From Haloarcula litorea (GTDB taxonomy: Archaea > Halobacteriota > Halobacteria > Halobacteriales > Haloarculaceae), in NCBI RefSeq assembly GCF_029338195.1, contig NZ_CP119779.1:2418001-2482000 (forward strand): DNA of 64,000 bases, given 5' to 3'. The notes beneath the pieces were generated by a model that had not been told where the DNA came from, did not search any database, and saw only the letters and a program-made list of their open reading frames with translations. A program made the translations under genes and the position numbers. Within the stretch, counting starts at the first letter, position 1; every line of letters starts with the position of its first letter. Of the stretch, positions 31,157 through 40,731 are shown piece by piece.

Positions 31157-31858
31157 TCACCCCCGTGCCGCGAGTTCGTCGGCGACGTGCCGTGCCAGTT
31201 CGGGGTCGTCCGTCCAGACGCCGTCGTAGCCGTCGTCGGTCTCGCGGGCGACGAGCGCGCAACTGAACTGGTCGCGAACGGGGCCGATGAAGACGAGCAC
31301 CCAGTAGGGAGCGAGGACGCCGTCCTCGTCGGTGTGGACGGTGAGGCCAGGGACGGCCGGCGGCGTCCAGTCGACGGGGAGGTAGACGTCGATGTCGAGC
31401 GCCGTCTCGGCGGCGAGGTGGCGGTAGACGTCGACCTGGGCCTCGAAGGCGGCTCTCGTCTGGAAGGAGACGCCGAGGGCCCCCTGCTCGACGCGGGCGG
31501 CGCGGTCCTCGATCTCCCGGGTGACGACGAGGAGTTGGCGGCGGGTCAACGCGGTGTAGACGGTCTCGTCGAGGACCTCGAACAGCGCGCGGTAGCCCGG
31601 CGATACCTCGTCCGGGTCGGCCGGGCGGACGACAGGGGGTTCGAGGAGCACGTCGAGGTCGGCCAGCGGGATCGCCCCGGCGAACTCCCCGTCGTCCTCG
31701 ATGACGACGAACGGAGCGGGCCCGTCCGGCGGGAGCGGTCTGTGGTCGACGGTGACGCTGTGGGTCGCGAACTGGGACGTGAGGTCCGTGTCCTCGGCCG
31801 CGTAGACGACGAACCGCTTCCGCGACTCGCTGGCCGCCGAACGGATCGACTCGAACAT
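31157..31858 (-). CDS. DICT sensory domain protein
   Basis: 233 residues. The domain spans most of the protein: FESIRSAASESRKRFVVYAAE, then FVVIEDDGEFAGAIPL and LPPDG, and a C-terminal part reading PYWVLVFIGPVRDQFSCALVARE that resembles the DICT domain (diguanylate cyclases and two-component systems), a proposed light or ligand sensor. There is no enzyme domain. ATG at 31856-31858, two bases after the stop of the upstream DUF7344-like gene, so the two form an operon. Confidence 0.82.
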   Translation of the reverse strand: MFESIRSAASESRKRFVVYAAEDTDLTSQFATHSVTVDHRPLPPDGPAPFVVIEDDGEFAGAIPLADLDVLLEPPVVRPADPDEVSPGYRALFEVLDETVYTALTRRQLLVVTREIEDRAARVEQGALGVSFQTRAAFEAQVDVYRHLAAETALDIDVYLPVDWTPPAVPGLTVHTDEDGVLAPYWVLVFIGPVRDQFSCALVARETDDGYDGVWTDDPELARHVADELAARG

Positions 31859-31860
31859 CG

Positions 31861-32253
31861 TCACTGGTCGCGTCGATCCGCGACAGCGTCGCGGACGAGG
31901 GCCGCGACGGGCTCCGGGATCGGTTCGAGGGTGACGGTCCCGGTCTCGGGGTCGAAGTCGATCAGCCCGCTGTCGGCGAGGATCGGGAGATCGGCGTGTC
32001 GCAGCCCGATGCGGACGTCGTTGTAGTCGTCGGGGGTCGCCATCCCACCGGTCGTCGCCTCCCAGCCGGTCAGTATCGCGGCGAGCTCCTCGACCGTGCG
32101 GTCGTGGTCGGGGTCGGCGAGCAAGACGTACAGCAGGCGGCGTCGGCGCGTCGACGCCAGGGCGCGATACAACCGGTCGTCGGCCAGTCCCGCTACGTCG
32201 CCCGATCCGCCGCCGGAACACGTCTGTCCGGACCGCTTCTCGGGGTCGGTCAT
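31861..32253 (-). CDS. DUF7344-like winged-helix protein
   Basis: 130 residues. LADDRLYRALASTRRRRLLYVLL (helix 1-2 with the LxxxRRRxxL motif) and DRTVEELAAILTGWEATTGG begin a winged helix, with VRIGLRHADLPILADSGLIDFD as recognition helix and wing. The DUF7344 label is from memory. The N-terminus is acidic and disordered. The ATG at 32251-32253 follows an atacttat box by about 28 bases. It probably regulates together with the DICT protein as sensor. Confidence 0.82.
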   Translation of the reverse strand: MTDPEKRSGQTCSGGGSGDVAGLADDRLYRALASTRRRRLLYVLLADPDHDRTVEELAAILTGWEATTGGMATPDDYNDVRIGLRHADLPILADSGLIDFDPETGTVTLEPIPEPVAALVRDAVADRRDQ

Positions 32254-32419
32254 ACGTACGGGCCTCGCCGCCCGGTAGCATAAGTATGACGAATAACTAA
32301 CTATTACTCCACCGGACCGCCACGGATCGGTGACCACGTCACACGGACCGAGGAAACGACGGGTACACTTACGTATCGGCAAAAACATCTTTACTGGCGA
32401 AGGTCGACAGGCCGTCACA

Positions 32420-32430
32420 GCCCGGAGGGG
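32420..32430 (+). promoter_or_regulatory. ribosome binding site for the HalX-like gene
   Basis: The stretch cccggaggggg contains GGAGG about ten bases before the GTG at 32437. A TATA-like catctttact at about 32389-32398 gives a leader of roughly 15-20 bases, so the site decides in favour of this start. Confidence 0.5.
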
Positions 32431-32436
32431 GAGACC

Positions 32437-32907
32437 GTGAGCACGACACAGCCGACGGGGCCGTCGTCACAGGCAGTCGCCGGCAGCCACGGCTACCGGG
32501 TCGTCCGCCCGTCGTCGCGGCGCGGTCTCAGAACGGCGGTCTGTGGGGCGGCCGACCTGGTGGTGGTCGACCCGGCAGCGTTCCCCGGCGACGCGGCCCG
32601 GGACCTCAGGTGGGCCGACCGGATGACGACCGGGTTCGGCGTCGCGGTCGTCGGCGAGCCGCCCGAGGGGGCAGAGAGGGCGGTCGACGTCGTCGTCGAC
32701 CGCCCCGCGACTGACGACCGTGTCGAGGCTGCTGTCGAGCGTATCCAGACGGCCGAGCGGTACCGGGAAGCGCTCCGGCGGTACTACCGGGCGGTCGCCG
32801 AGGGGGACCGGCGGCGAATCGAGCGCGAGGGTGCGCGCGCCCGTGACCTGCGTGAGGCCGTCGATCCGTCGCTGCTGCCGGGGCTGCTCGACGCTACTTG
32901 TGGGTGA
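32437..32907 (+). CDS. HalX-domain protein with degenerate receiver
   Basis: 156 residues from GTG at 32437. The first 100 residues have the alternating strand and helix pattern of a receiver domain (ADLVVVDPAAFPG, GVAVVGEPPEG, VDVVVDRPATDDR), but the acidic pair near the N-terminus is missing. The C-terminal part (VEAAVERIQTAERYREALRRYYRAVAEG) resembles the HalX helices that follow receivers in haloarchaea. It probably acts without phosphorylation, or as a partner of another regulator. The end overlaps the convergent zinc-ribbon gene by 14 bases. Confidence 0.7.
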   Translation: MSTTQPTGPSSQAVAGSHGYRVVRPSSRRGLRTAVCGAADLVVVDPAAFPGDAARDLRWADRMTTGFGVAVVGEPPEGAERAVDVVVDRPATDDRVEAAVERIQTAERYREALRRYYRAVAEGDRRRIEREGARARDLREAVDPSLLPGLLDATCG

Positions 32908-33118
32908 ACAGCACCACGTCGCCGTCGTGGATCGTCGTACAGAGGTCCATCTCGAAGTCCAGTTCCAGCGAGGTGAACTCCCGCTTGCAGACGACCATGT
33001 CGTCGAACGGCGTCTCGCAGGCCGGGCAGGCGACGGCCGTCGTGTTCTGGTAGGACTTGATGGCCTCGTTGTCCTCGCGGGGCGTCAGCGACGAGACGAG
33101 TTCGTCGAACTCCTCCAT
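32894..33118 (-). CDS. small zinc-ribbon protein, DUF7385-like
   Basis: 74 residues. CPACETPFDDMVVCKRE has a CxxC pair, and a third Cys in the short linker, with another in DLCTTIH, that could complete a zinc site. It resembles, from memory, DUF7385 proteins annotated beside archaellum or regulatory genes; this is weak. The ATG at 33116-33118 is the first good start after AT-rich DNA shared with the divergent cobT. Its end overlaps the HalX-like gene. Confidence 0.65.
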   Translation of the reverse strand: MEEFDELVSSLTPREDNEAIKSYQNTTAVACPACETPFDDMVVCKREFTSLELDFEMDLCTTIHDGDVVLFTHK

Positions 33119-33216
33119 ACCGGCCCCTCGGCGGCCAGCGAGTAAAACGTGTGGCCGGGAGCGAGGGTCGCCGGTCACCGACGAATTAAAGTGAGGTTGC
33201 AGTACACCAATCGGTA

Positions 33217-34260
33217 ATGGAACGTACGTCGCGCGGGCGTCGGTTCGTCCTCGTCGCGGGCACGACCGAGACGGCACGGCGGGACGGCATCAGCGCCGCC
33301 GGGGCGGACCCGGACCTGCTGACGACGACGCCGTCGGCCGACGCCGAACTGGTCACGTACGGCGCGCCGGTGCGGACCGACACCGTCCCGGTGAGTCCCA
33401 CCGGCTGTCCCACGCCGGCGCTGGTCACGCGAGCCGTCCGCGAGCTGCTGGGGACGGAGGTGACCGTCGTCGACGGCGGCCTCGCGGAACCGACGGCGGC
33501 TCCGACGGTCACCGTCGGTGCGAGCCCCGGTCGGGATATCGGCGAGGCGGATCCGGTCCCGACGGCCCACGGCGGGTTCGAGGCGGCACGGGCGTTCGGC
33601 CGCGAGCTCCCGGCCGACGAGCTGTGGCTCGGGGAGACGATCCCGGGCGGCACGACGACGGCGCTGGGGGTCCTGCGGGCGCTCGGCGAGGACGCGATGG
33701 TCTCGTCGTCGCTGCCGGACAACCCCGTCGAGCGCAAGGAGCGGGCCGTCGAGGCGGGGCTCGCGGCCAGTTCGCTCGCGGTCGGCGACGCCGCCGGCGA
33801 CCCGAAGCGGGCGGTCCGGCGGATGGGCGACCCCGTGCTGGCGACGCTCGCGGGCCTGACCGTCGGCGCGGTCGAGACTGACACGGCGGTGACGCTGGCG
33901 GGCGGGACCCAGCAGGTCGCCGCCGCCGCCCTCGTTCGACACGCGGGCTACGAGGGCCGGCTCGGGCTGGCGACCACGAGCTACGTCGCCGACGACGGGA
34001 CGGCCGACCTCCGGGCGAGCGCCGACAGCCTCGACCTCGATCTGACCGTCACGGACCCCGGCTTCGAGGAGCGCGACCACGTCGCGATGGAGCGGTTCGT
34101 CGCCGGCGAGGCCAAGGAGGGGGTCGGGATGGGCGGCGCGCTGGCGCTGGCCGACCGCGCGGGGGTCCCGATGGCGGAGGTCCGAGAGCGGTTCGCCGCG
34201 GTGTACGACGACCTGCTGGGAGCTCCCGCGGACGACCGGCGGGCGGTGGAGGGTGGATGA
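33217..34260 (+). CDS. cobT: nicotinate-nucleotide-dimethylbenzimidazole phosphoribosyltransferase-like (archaeal CobT)
   Basis: 347 residues. [17 protein letters not shown], a central [27 protein letters not shown] block and [20 protein letters not shown] match the archaeal CobT-like group (TIGR00303 type). It activates the lower-ligand base as a riboside phosphate for cobamide assembly. The ATG at 33217 follows an attaaagtg box by about 30 bases. The stop overlaps the start of the cbiA gene by four bases, so the pair is an operon for cobamide synthesis or salvage. Confidence 0.87.
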   Translation: MERTSRGRRFVLVAGTTETARRDGISAAGADPDLLTTTPSADAELVTYGAPVRTDTVPVSPTGCPTPALVTRAVRELLGTEVTVVDGGLAEPTAAPTVTVGASPGRDIGEADPVPTAHGGFEAARAFGRELPADELWLGETIPGGTTTALGVLRALGEDAMVSSSLPDNPVERKERAVEAGLAASSLAVGDAAGDPKRAVRRMGDPVLATLAGLTVGAVETDTAVTLAGGTQQVAAAALVRHAGYEGRLGLATTSYVADDGTADLRASADSLDLDLTVTDPGFEERDHVAMERFVAGEAKEGVGMGGALALADRAGVPMAEVRERFAAVYDDLLGAPADDRRAVEGG

Positions 34261-35561
34261 ACGGCGTCGTCCTCGCCGGCACGGCCTCGGGCGTCGGCAA
34301 GACGGTGGCGACGCTGGCGGTCCTGCGGGCGCTCGACGAGGCCGGCTACGACCCCCAGCCGGCGAAGGCGGGGCCGGACTACATCGACCCGAGCCACCAC
34401 GAGGCCGTCACCGGCAAGGACTCGCGGTCGCTGGACCCGTGGCTGGCCGGCGAGGACGGCGTCCGGCGGACCTACTGGCGCGGCGAGGGCGACGTCTGCG
34501 TCGTCGAGGGGATGATGGGACTGTACGACGGGAGCGAGGTGTCGACGGCGCGCGTCGCCGCGGCGCTGGACCTCCCCGTGGTCCTCGTCGTCGACGCGAG
34601 CGCCGGGATGCAGAGCGTCGGCGCGACGGCGCTCGGTTTCCGGCGGTACGCCGACGAGGTCGGTGTCGACGTCGACGTCGTCGGCGTCCTCGCACAGCGA
34701 GCCCACGGCGGCCGCCACGCCGAGGGGATCCGCGAGGCGCTCCCCGACGGGCTGGACTACTTCGGGCGGGTCCCGCCGACAGACGACCTGGAGATCCCGG
34801 ACCGGCACCTCGGACTGGAGATGGGCGGCGAGTCGGCCCTGTCCGACGACGCCGTCGACGCCGCGGCCGACGACGTCCGCGCCGAGCGGCTCGCCGCCGT
34901 CGCCCGCGAGCCGCCGGCCGCCGCTCCAGTCGAGGCCGAGCCGACGGGCCGGACCGTCGCCGTCGCAGACGACGCGGCCTTCTGTTTCACCTACCCCACG
35001 ACGGTCGCGCGGCTACGCGAGCGGGGGACGGTCGAGCCGTTCTCGCCGCTGGCCGGCGACCCGCTCCCCGACGCCGACGCCGTCTACCTCCCCGGCGGCT
35101 ACCCGGAACTCCACGCGGCCGACCTGGCGGCCTCGCCGACGCTCGACGCGGTGGCCGAGCGGGCCGCCGACGGCCTGCCGGTGTACGGGGAGTGCGGGGG
35201 GCTGATGGCGCTGTCGGAGTCGCTGACGACCACCGATGGGACGACCCACGGGATGGCGGGCGTCCTGCCGGCGGCCGTCGAGATGCGCGAGCGCTACCAG
35301 GCGCTCGACCACGTCGAACTGACCGCGACCCGCGAGACCGCGGTGGCGGCCGAGGGCGACCGCCGGCGCGGCCACGAGTTCCACTACTCGTCGGCAACCG
35401 TCGACGGCGACGCCCGCTTCGCCTTCGACGTGGTCCGCGGAGAGGGGATCGACGGCGACCACGACGGCCTGACCGAGTATCGCACCGTCGGCACGTACTG
35501 TCACGCCCACGGGGCGAGCGGTGCCTTCGACGGACTGCTGACCGGCACAGCCCACCGGTGA
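34257..35561 (+). CDS. cbiA: cobyrinate a,c-diamide synthase
   Basis: 434 residues. An N-terminal P-loop ([18 protein letters not shown]) with [10 protein letters not shown], a central part with EGMMGLYDG and [13 protein letters not shown], and a C-terminal class I glutamine amidotransferase domain ([19 protein letters not shown] with the nucleophile Cys). It uses glutamine and ATP to amidate the a and c side chains of cobyrinic acid. It lies downstream of cobT. Length is normal for the family, and no key residue is missing. Confidence 0.95.
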   Translation: MNGVVLAGTASGVGKTVATLAVLRALDEAGYDPQPAKAGPDYIDPSHHEAVTGKDSRSLDPWLAGEDGVRRTYWRGEGDVCVVEGMMGLYDGSEVSTARVAAALDLPVVLVVDASAGMQSVGATALGFRRYADEVGVDVDVVGVLAQRAHGGRHAEGIREALPDGLDYFGRVPPTDDLEIPDRHLGLEMGGESALSDDAVDAAADDVRAERLAAVAREPPAAAPVEAEPTGRTVAVADDAAFCFTYPTTVARLRERGTVEPFSPLAGDPLPDADAVYLPGGYPELHAADLAASPTLDAVAERAADGLPVYGECGGLMALSESLTTTDGTTHGMAGVLPAAVEMRERYQALDHVELTATRETAVAAEGDRRRGHEFHYSSATVDGDARFAFDVVRGEGIDGDHDGLTEYRTVGTYCHAHGASGAFDGLLTGTAHR

Positions 35562-35645
35562 ACGGACGAGAGGGCGTCTGACGGGCAGCGCACGGACGAC
35601 GGACGCCCACAAACCTTTTTCCTGCCCTCCGTCGTGGTACGGATA

Positions 35646-36455
35646 ATGACCGAGTTGCGCGACCTGCTGTCGGACGTGGTCGCAGACGCCGATGCCGTGT
35701 TCCTGTTCTCTCCGACGACCGCCCTGTTCGAGCGGTTCGCCGAGAGCGAGACGCCGATCGCGGTCGTCGGGGCCGACAACGCCGTCGACGCCGACACCTT
35801 CGTCGAACTGCCGCTGGACTTCACCGACCTGGAGGGCCGCCTCCGGTTCGGTATCGAGGGCGCACTGGAACAGGAGATCGTCGAGGACGGCGACGAGGTC
35901 GTCTGCGTCTCGGACTTCATGGGTGGCTCGGCGAACACCGTCGCACGCGTGGAGACGACCGACTTCTCGCCGTCCGGCGTCTACGATCTGTTCGTCAACT
36001 CCCGTGCCGAGCCCGGGGTGGTCAGGGACGTGTTGGAGGTCGCGGTCGAGCTCGGCAAGAAGGGCCAGAAGGGCAAGCCCGTCGGCGCGCTGTTCGTCGT
36101 CGGCGACGCCGGCAAGGTGATGAACAAGTCCCGGCCGCTGTCGTACAACCCCTTCGAGAAGTCCCACGTCCACGTCGGCGACCCGATCGTCAACGTGATG
36201 CTCAAGGAGTTCTCGCGGCTGGACGGCGCGTTCGTCATCAGCGACGCCGGCAAGATCGTCTCGGCGTACCGCTACCTCGAACCCTCCGCGGAGGGGGTCG
36301 ACATCCCGAAGGGGCTCGGCGCGCGGCATATGGCCGGCGGGGCGATCACCCGTGACACGAACGCGACGGCGATCGTCCTCTCGGAGAGCGACGGCCTGGT
36401 CCGGGCGTTCAAAGGCGGGGAGCTCGTCCTCGAGATCGACCCCGAGGAGTACTGA
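35646..36455 (+). CDS. dacZ: diadenylate cyclase DacZ
   Basis: 269 residues. An N-terminal domain of about 110 residues is followed by the DAC domain, with the motifs LDGAFVIS (D193, G194, A195) and GARHMAG (R227, H228), which bind ATP and the metal. It makes cyclic di-AMP from two ATP. In Haloferax volcanii DacZ is essential and tied to osmotic stress, from the published work I recall. ATG at 35646, with a ctttttcc box about 30 bases before it. Two bases separate its stop from the mscS-like gene, so the two are likely one transcript. Confidence 0.93.
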   Translation: MTELRDLLSDVVADADAVFLFSPTTALFERFAESETPIAVVGADNAVDADTFVELPLDFTDLEGRLRFGIEGALEQEIVEDGDEVVCVSDFMGGSANTVARVETTDFSPSGVYDLFVNSRAEPGVVRDVLEVAVELGKKGQKGKPVGALFVVGDAGKVMNKSRPLSYNPFEKSHVHVGDPIVNVMLKEFSRLDGAFVISDAGKIVSAYRYLEPSAEGVDIPKGLGARHMAGGAITRDTNATAIVLSESDGLVRAFKGGELVLEIDPEEY

Positions 36456-36457
36456 CG

Positions 36458-37252
36458 ATGCAGGTGAACTTCGAGTGGCCGCAGGTCATCCGCTACCTGT
36501 TCTCGCCGGAGGGGACGCTGATCCTCTCGCTGATCGTCCTCGTCTTCGGACTGGTCGTCGGGTTCGTCGTCTGGAAGTGGACCAGGCAGTTCCTCTCGGA
36601 GGTCGGGGTCCCCGACCTCGTCGAGGGGACGCCGTTCGAGCGGACCGCCAGGAGCCTCGGGACGTCGACGGTCGGGATCGTCTCCAACCTCGCGGCGCTG
36701 TTCGTCTACGTCGTCGCCATCACCGTCGCGCTGAACATCGCCCGCCTGGTCAACCCCGAGGCGTACTGGACCCGCGTCACCGAGTTCCTCCCGGACCTGT
36801 TCATCGCCGCCTTCGCGCTCATCATCGGTCTCATCGCCGGCGACAAGGCGCGGCTGGTCGTCTCCGAGCGGCTCCGTAGCGTGAAGCTCCCGGAGGCGAC
36901 GATCCTCCCGGAGATCGTCAAGTACAGCATCTTCTTCCTCGCGATCCTGATCGCGCTCGGCCAGCTCGGGGTCGACATCATCGCCCTGCTGGTCCTGCTC
37001 GGGGCGTACTCGTTCGGCCTGGTCTTTCTCACCGGGCTCGCGCTGAAAGACCTGCTCGCGGCCAGCGCCGCCGGGCTCTACCTCCTGCTGACGGAGCCGT
37101 ACAGCATCGGCGACGAGGTCATCATCGACGACCGGCAGGGGATCGTCCAGGAGGTCGACGTGTTCGTCACCCACGTCGAGAGCGACGGCAAGGAGTTCGT
37201 CATCCCGAACCAGATCGTGATGCGGTCGGGGATCGTCCGCGTCCGCGACTAA
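36458..37252 (+). CDS. mechanosensitive ion channel, MscS family
   Basis: 264 residues. Four or more membrane helices lead to the pore-lining region and the MscS beta domain: LVLLGAYSFGLVFLTGLALKDLLAASAAGLYLL, then YSIGDEVIIDDRQGIVQEVDVF and FVIPNQIVM, the conserved beta strands after the pore. It opens under membrane tension to let out solutes after a drop in salinity. It follows dacZ, whose product controls osmotic and potassium systems in many microbes. It is shorter than typical MscS, as its C-terminal domain is brief. Confidence 0.92.
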   Translation: MQVNFEWPQVIRYLFSPEGTLILSLIVLVFGLVVGFVVWKWTRQFLSEVGVPDLVEGTPFERTARSLGTSTVGIVSNLAALFVYVVAITVALNIARLVNPEAYWTRVTEFLPDLFIAAFALIIGLIAGDKARLVVSERLRSVKLPEATILPEIVKYSIFFLAILIALGQLGVDIIALLVLLGAYSFGLVFLTGLALKDLLAASAAGLYLLLTEPYSIGDEVIIDDRQGIVQEVDVFVTHVESDGKEFVIPNQIVMRSGIVRVRD

Positions 37253-37749
37253 CCCATCTCCCCGACCGGTTCGGCGGGCACCCCGGCGACCGTCGTCTCG
37301 GGCGGGACGTCCGTCGTGACCAGCGAGTTCGCCGCGACCTGGGCGTCGGCCCCGATCTCGACCCCCGGGAGGACGACCGCGCCCGCGCCGATCATCGCCC
37401 GCTCGCCGACGACGACCTCGCCGGTCCGGTACTCCGTCTGGAGGAACTCGTGACAGAGCAGCGTCGCGCTGTAGCCGACGATGGCGTCCTCGCGGACCGT
37501 GATCAGCTCCGGCCAGAACACGTCCGGCGTCGCCTCCAGCCCCCACGCGACGCCGGTCTCGACGGTCATCCCGAGCCGGCGCAACAGCCAGTTCTTCAGG
37601 CGCAGACTCGGCGAGATCCGACAGAGGAGGATGACGGCGTAGTTCACCATCACCCGCAGCGGGTGCTTGGCGTCGGTCCAGGAGAACAGGGAGTTCCGGG
37701 GACCGGGCGTCGGGTGCCGGCGCAGGTCGTCGTGTCGTGGGCCACTCAC
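37249..37749 (-). CDS. acyltransferase, hexapeptide-repeat (LbH) type
   Basis: 166 residues. ATLLCHEFLQTEYRTG and VVVGERAMIGAGAVVLPGVEIGADAQVAANSLVTTDVPPETTV carry the hexapeptide-repeat signature and a catalytic His (CHEF) as in maltose/galactoside O-acetyltransferases. It probably transfers an acetyl group to a sugar or lipid. The N-terminal 30 residues are not part of the repeat. It is convergent with the MscS gene (four-base overlap) and upstream of no other gene. Confidence 0.87.
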   Translation of the reverse strand: MSGPRHDDLRRHPTPGPRNSLFSWTDAKHPLRVMVNYAVILLCRISPSLRLKNWLLRRLGMTVETGVAWGLEATPDVFWPELITVREDAIVGYSATLLCHEFLQTEYRTGEVVVGERAMIGAGAVVLPGVEIGADAQVAANSLVTTDVPPETTVAGVPAEPVGEMG

Positions 37750-37799
37750 GGCTCGGGGTTACGGTCCCGTCGTATTCAAACCACTCGGCCCGGAGCCGG

Positions 37800-39299
37800 C
37801 TACCGGCTCCGCCAGAACGTCGGCGTCAGCATCACCAGCACCGGCAGGATCTCGATGCGTCCGACCCACATCAGCAGGACCATCAGGAGCTTGCTGGACC
37901 GGGCGAACCCCTCGTAGGTGCCGTAGGGGCCGGCCCGGCCGAACGCGGGGCCGATGTTGAAGAACGTCGACGCGGCGGCAGACAGCGCCTCGAACTCGGT
38001 GATCGGCCGGCCGGCCCGCTCGCCGTCGGCGACCAGCAGGACGGTCCCGACGATGAAGAACACGAGCGCGACCAGCGTGTAGGCGTAGACGTCCCGGATG
38101 GTGTCCTCGTCGACCACGTCGCCCCCCAGCCGCACCGGCCGGACGCTCCGGGGCTGTGCGGCGACGTTGAGGTCCCGCCAGAAGGACTTGACGACGACGA
38201 CCCAGCGGAGCGTCTTGATCGAGCAGGTCGTGCTGCCGGCCATCCCGCCGACGAACATCCCGACGAACAGGACGTTCTTCGCGGCCGCCGACCACGTGTT
38301 GAAGTCGGTCGACGCGAACCCCGTCGTGGTCACGATCGAGACCGTCTGGAAGGCGGCGTGGCGCACCGTCGTCTCGACGCCGGCGTCGACCGCCGAACTG
38401 ACGGTCAGCAGTCCGACCAGCATCGCCGTCCCGCCGGCGAGGATGGCCAGGTAGAACCGGAACTCCTCGCTCTCGCGCAGCCGGTCGGTCTCGCCTCTGA
38501 CCAGCGCGTAGATGAGGACGAAGTTCGTCGCGCCGACGACCATGAACGCGGTGACGGCCCACTGGACGGCCGGCGAGAACGCCCCGACGCTCTCGGCCCG
38601 CGGCGAGAAGCCGGCCGTGGCGATGCTGGTGAACGCGTGGGCCAGGGCGTCGAAGGCGGTCATCTCCGGCGCGACTCCGACGACGCCGAGCAGCCCCAGG
38701 ACGGCCGCAGCGCCGGCTGTCAGGGCGAGGTACAGCGCGACCAGGAGCTTCGCCGTCTGCTCGATCCCCGGCGTGAGCTTCGTCACGTCCTCCGTGCGGC
38801 TCTCGGTCTCCATCAGCTGCGCGCCGGCGACCGAGAGCCGCGAGAGCACCGCCGTCGCCAGCAACAGCACTCCCAGGCCGCCGAGCCACTGGAGGACCTG
38901 TCGCCACATCAGCAGCGCCTGCGAGTGGGCCTCGAAGTCCCGGACGACCGTCGCACCGGTCGTCGTGATCCCGCTCATCCCCTCGAACAGGGCGTTGACC
39001 GGGCTGGCGAACACGCCGGTGCCTTCGAGGTACATCGGGATCGCGCCGACGACGGCGATTGCGCCCCAGGCCAGCGCCACGGTCAGGAACGCCTCCCGCT
39101 CGTGGATGCGGTGTCGCTCCAGCCGTGAGAGGGCCGTCCCGACCGCGAGCGTCCCGGCGACGGTCAGGAGGTACGGCGTCGGCGACTCCCCGTAGACGAT
39201 GGCGACCGCGACCGGGACCGCGAGGGGCACGGCGAGCCACTGGAGGATCGCACCGAGCACCTGTAGCGACGAGCGGACGTCGACCGTCGTCAGCGCCAC
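37800..39299 (-). CDS. trkH: TrkH family potassium uptake protein
   Basis: 499 residues. Four P-loops carry the selectivity filter forms SGITTTGAT, TSIATAGFS, VSIVTTTGFAS and TFFNIGPAFG, each between pairs of helices (eight core helices and extra ones). It is the membrane part of the Trk/Ktr potassium uptake system, which in haloarchaea keeps molar KCl in the cytoplasm. Its regulatory TrkA/KtrA NAD-binding subunit is not in the window. It lies close to dacZ and the MscS channel. Confidence 0.95.
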   Translation of the reverse strand: MALTTVDVRSSLQVLGAILQWLAVPLAVPVAVAIVYGESPTPYLLTVAGTLAVGTALSRLERHRIHEREAFLTVALAWGAIAVVGAIPMYLEGTGVFASPVNALFEGMSGITTTGATVVRDFEAHSQALLMWRQVLQWLGGLGVLLLATAVLSRLSVAGAQLMETESRTEDVTKLTPGIEQTAKLLVALYLALTAGAAAVLGLLGVVGVAPEMTAFDALAHAFTSIATAGFSPRAESVGAFSPAVQWAVTAFMVVGATNFVLIYALVRGETDRLRESEEFRFYLAILAGGTAMLVGLLTVSSAVDAGVETTVRHAAFQTVSIVTTTGFASTDFNTWSAAAKNVLFVGMFVGGMAGSTTCSIKTLRWVVVVKSFWRDLNVAAQPRSVRPVRLGGDVVDEDTIRDVYAYTLVALVFFIVGTVLLVADGERAGRPITEFEALSAAASTFFNIGPAFGRAGPYGTYEGFARSSKLLMVLLMWVGRIEILPVLVMLTPTFWRSR

Positions 39300-39438
39300 G
39301 GCTCGTCACCGACCTCCGTCGGTCTGGGCTGCACGGACACGCCCACCGGTACAGGCCCCTGGGGCTTCAACGCTCGGGGTCGCGCCCCCGACGACACGGG
39401 CTCTCGGACAGCCTCGGACCCGCCGACCGGGCCGGCGC

Positions 39439-40731
39439 TCAGTCGCCGCGGAGTTCGTCCACGTGGTCGATCCGCTGCTGGACCAGTTCGGCCGTGCCGA
39501 TGTCGTGGCGGACGCGCAGGCCCTCGGTGCCCGCGCGTTCGAGGGCGCTCTCGGCGATCTCCTCGGCCTCGGCGATGCTGTCGGCGACGCCGACCACCGC
39601 GTACGACCGCGAGGTGGTCGTGTAGATGCCGTCCTCGCGCTGGTCGACGCTGGCGTAGTAGAGGATGGCGTCGCCGGCGTTCTCGGCGTCGATCGTCACC
39701 TTCGCGCCGGCCTCGGGGTCGGTGGGGTACCCCTCGGGAACGGCGTACTTGCAGACGGTCGCCTTCGGCCGGAAGGACAGCTGCGGCAGCGGAACGTCGT
39801 CGCGGGCCGCCGTCAACACGTCGAGGAAGTCGGTGTTCAGGATCGGCAGCGTGTTCATCGCCTCTGGGTCGCCGAAGCGGGCGTTGAACTCCACGACCTT
39901 CGGCCCCTCGTCGGTCAGCATAAACTGCCCGTAGAGGACGCCCTTGTAGCCGTCCAGCGCCTCGACGGTGGCCCTGAGGACGTCGACGGCGTCGTCGTAG
40001 TCGTCCTCGTCCATGAAGGGCAGCGCGAGGCTGGCGTCGGAGTAGCTGCCCATCCCGCCGGTGTTGGGCCCCTCGTCGCCCTCGTAGGCGCGCTTGTGGT
40101 CCTGGACGGCCGGGGTCACGCGGAGTTGGCCGTTGGCGACGAACGCCTGGACGGTGAACTCCTCGCCGACGAGGCGTTCCTCCAGCACGACGCGGTCGTA
40201 GTCCGACGCGCGGAGGTACTCCTTGGCCTCATCGGCGGTGCACTGGTCGCCGATGACGCGGACGCCCTTGCCGCCGGTGAGCCCCGCCGGCTTGACCGCC
40301 AGGTCGCCGTCGTACTCGTCGATGTACTCGCAGGCGGCGTCCATGTCCTCGAAGGTCTCGAAGTCCGGGCAGCCGGGGATGTCGTGTTCCCGCATGAACC
40401 GGCGCTGGAACGCCTTGTCCGTCTCGATGCGGGCCTCGGCCTCCCGCGGGCCGAAGGCGTAGACGCCGGCGTCGTCCAGCGCGTCGGCGACCCCGGCCGC
40501 CAGCGGGGCCTCCGGACCGACGACGGCCAGGGTCGCGTCTACCTCGCGGGCGTAGGTGGTCACGGCCGCCGGGTTGGTCGTGTCCAGCGTCTCGACGCCC
40601 TCGGCGACCGCGGCGATGCCCGGGTTGCGGTTGCTCGCACAGGCGTAGAGGTCCGCGTCCGAGTCGGCGAGCGCCCGCGCGATCGCGTGCTCGCGGCCGC
40701 CCCCGCCCACCAGCAGCACTGTCTCTGACAT
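39439..40731 (-). CDS. purD: phosphoribosylamine-glycine ligase
   Basis: 430 residues. ETVLLVGGGGREHAIARAL at the N-terminus, VKPAGLTGGKGVRVIG in the ATP-grasp domain, and FNARFGDPEAMNTLPIL near the C-terminal part identify GAR synthetase of purine synthesis. It joins phosphoribosylamine and glycine with ATP. The length is normal. ATG at 40729-40731; the gap to the divergent DUF255 gene holds both promoters. Confidence 0.97.
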   Translation of the reverse strand: MSETVLLVGGGGREHAIARALADSDADLYACASNRNPGIAAVAEGVETLDTTNPAAVTTYAREVDATLAVVGPEAPLAAGVADALDDAGVYAFGPREAEARIETDKAFQRRFMREHDIPGCPDFETFEDMDAACEYIDEYDGDLAVKPAGLTGGKGVRVIGDQCTADEAKEYLRASDYDRVVLEERLVGEEFTVQAFVANGQLRVTPAVQDHKRAYEGDEGPNTGGMGSYSDASLALPFMDEDDYDDAVDVLRATVEALDGYKGVLYGQFMLTDEGPKVVEFNARFGDPEAMNTLPILNTDFLDVLTAARDDVPLPQLSFRPKATVCKYAVPEGYPTDPEAGAKVTIDAENAGDAILYYASVDQREDGIYTTTSRSYAVVGVADSIAEAEEIAESALERAGTEGLRVRHDIGTAELVQQRIDHVDELRGD

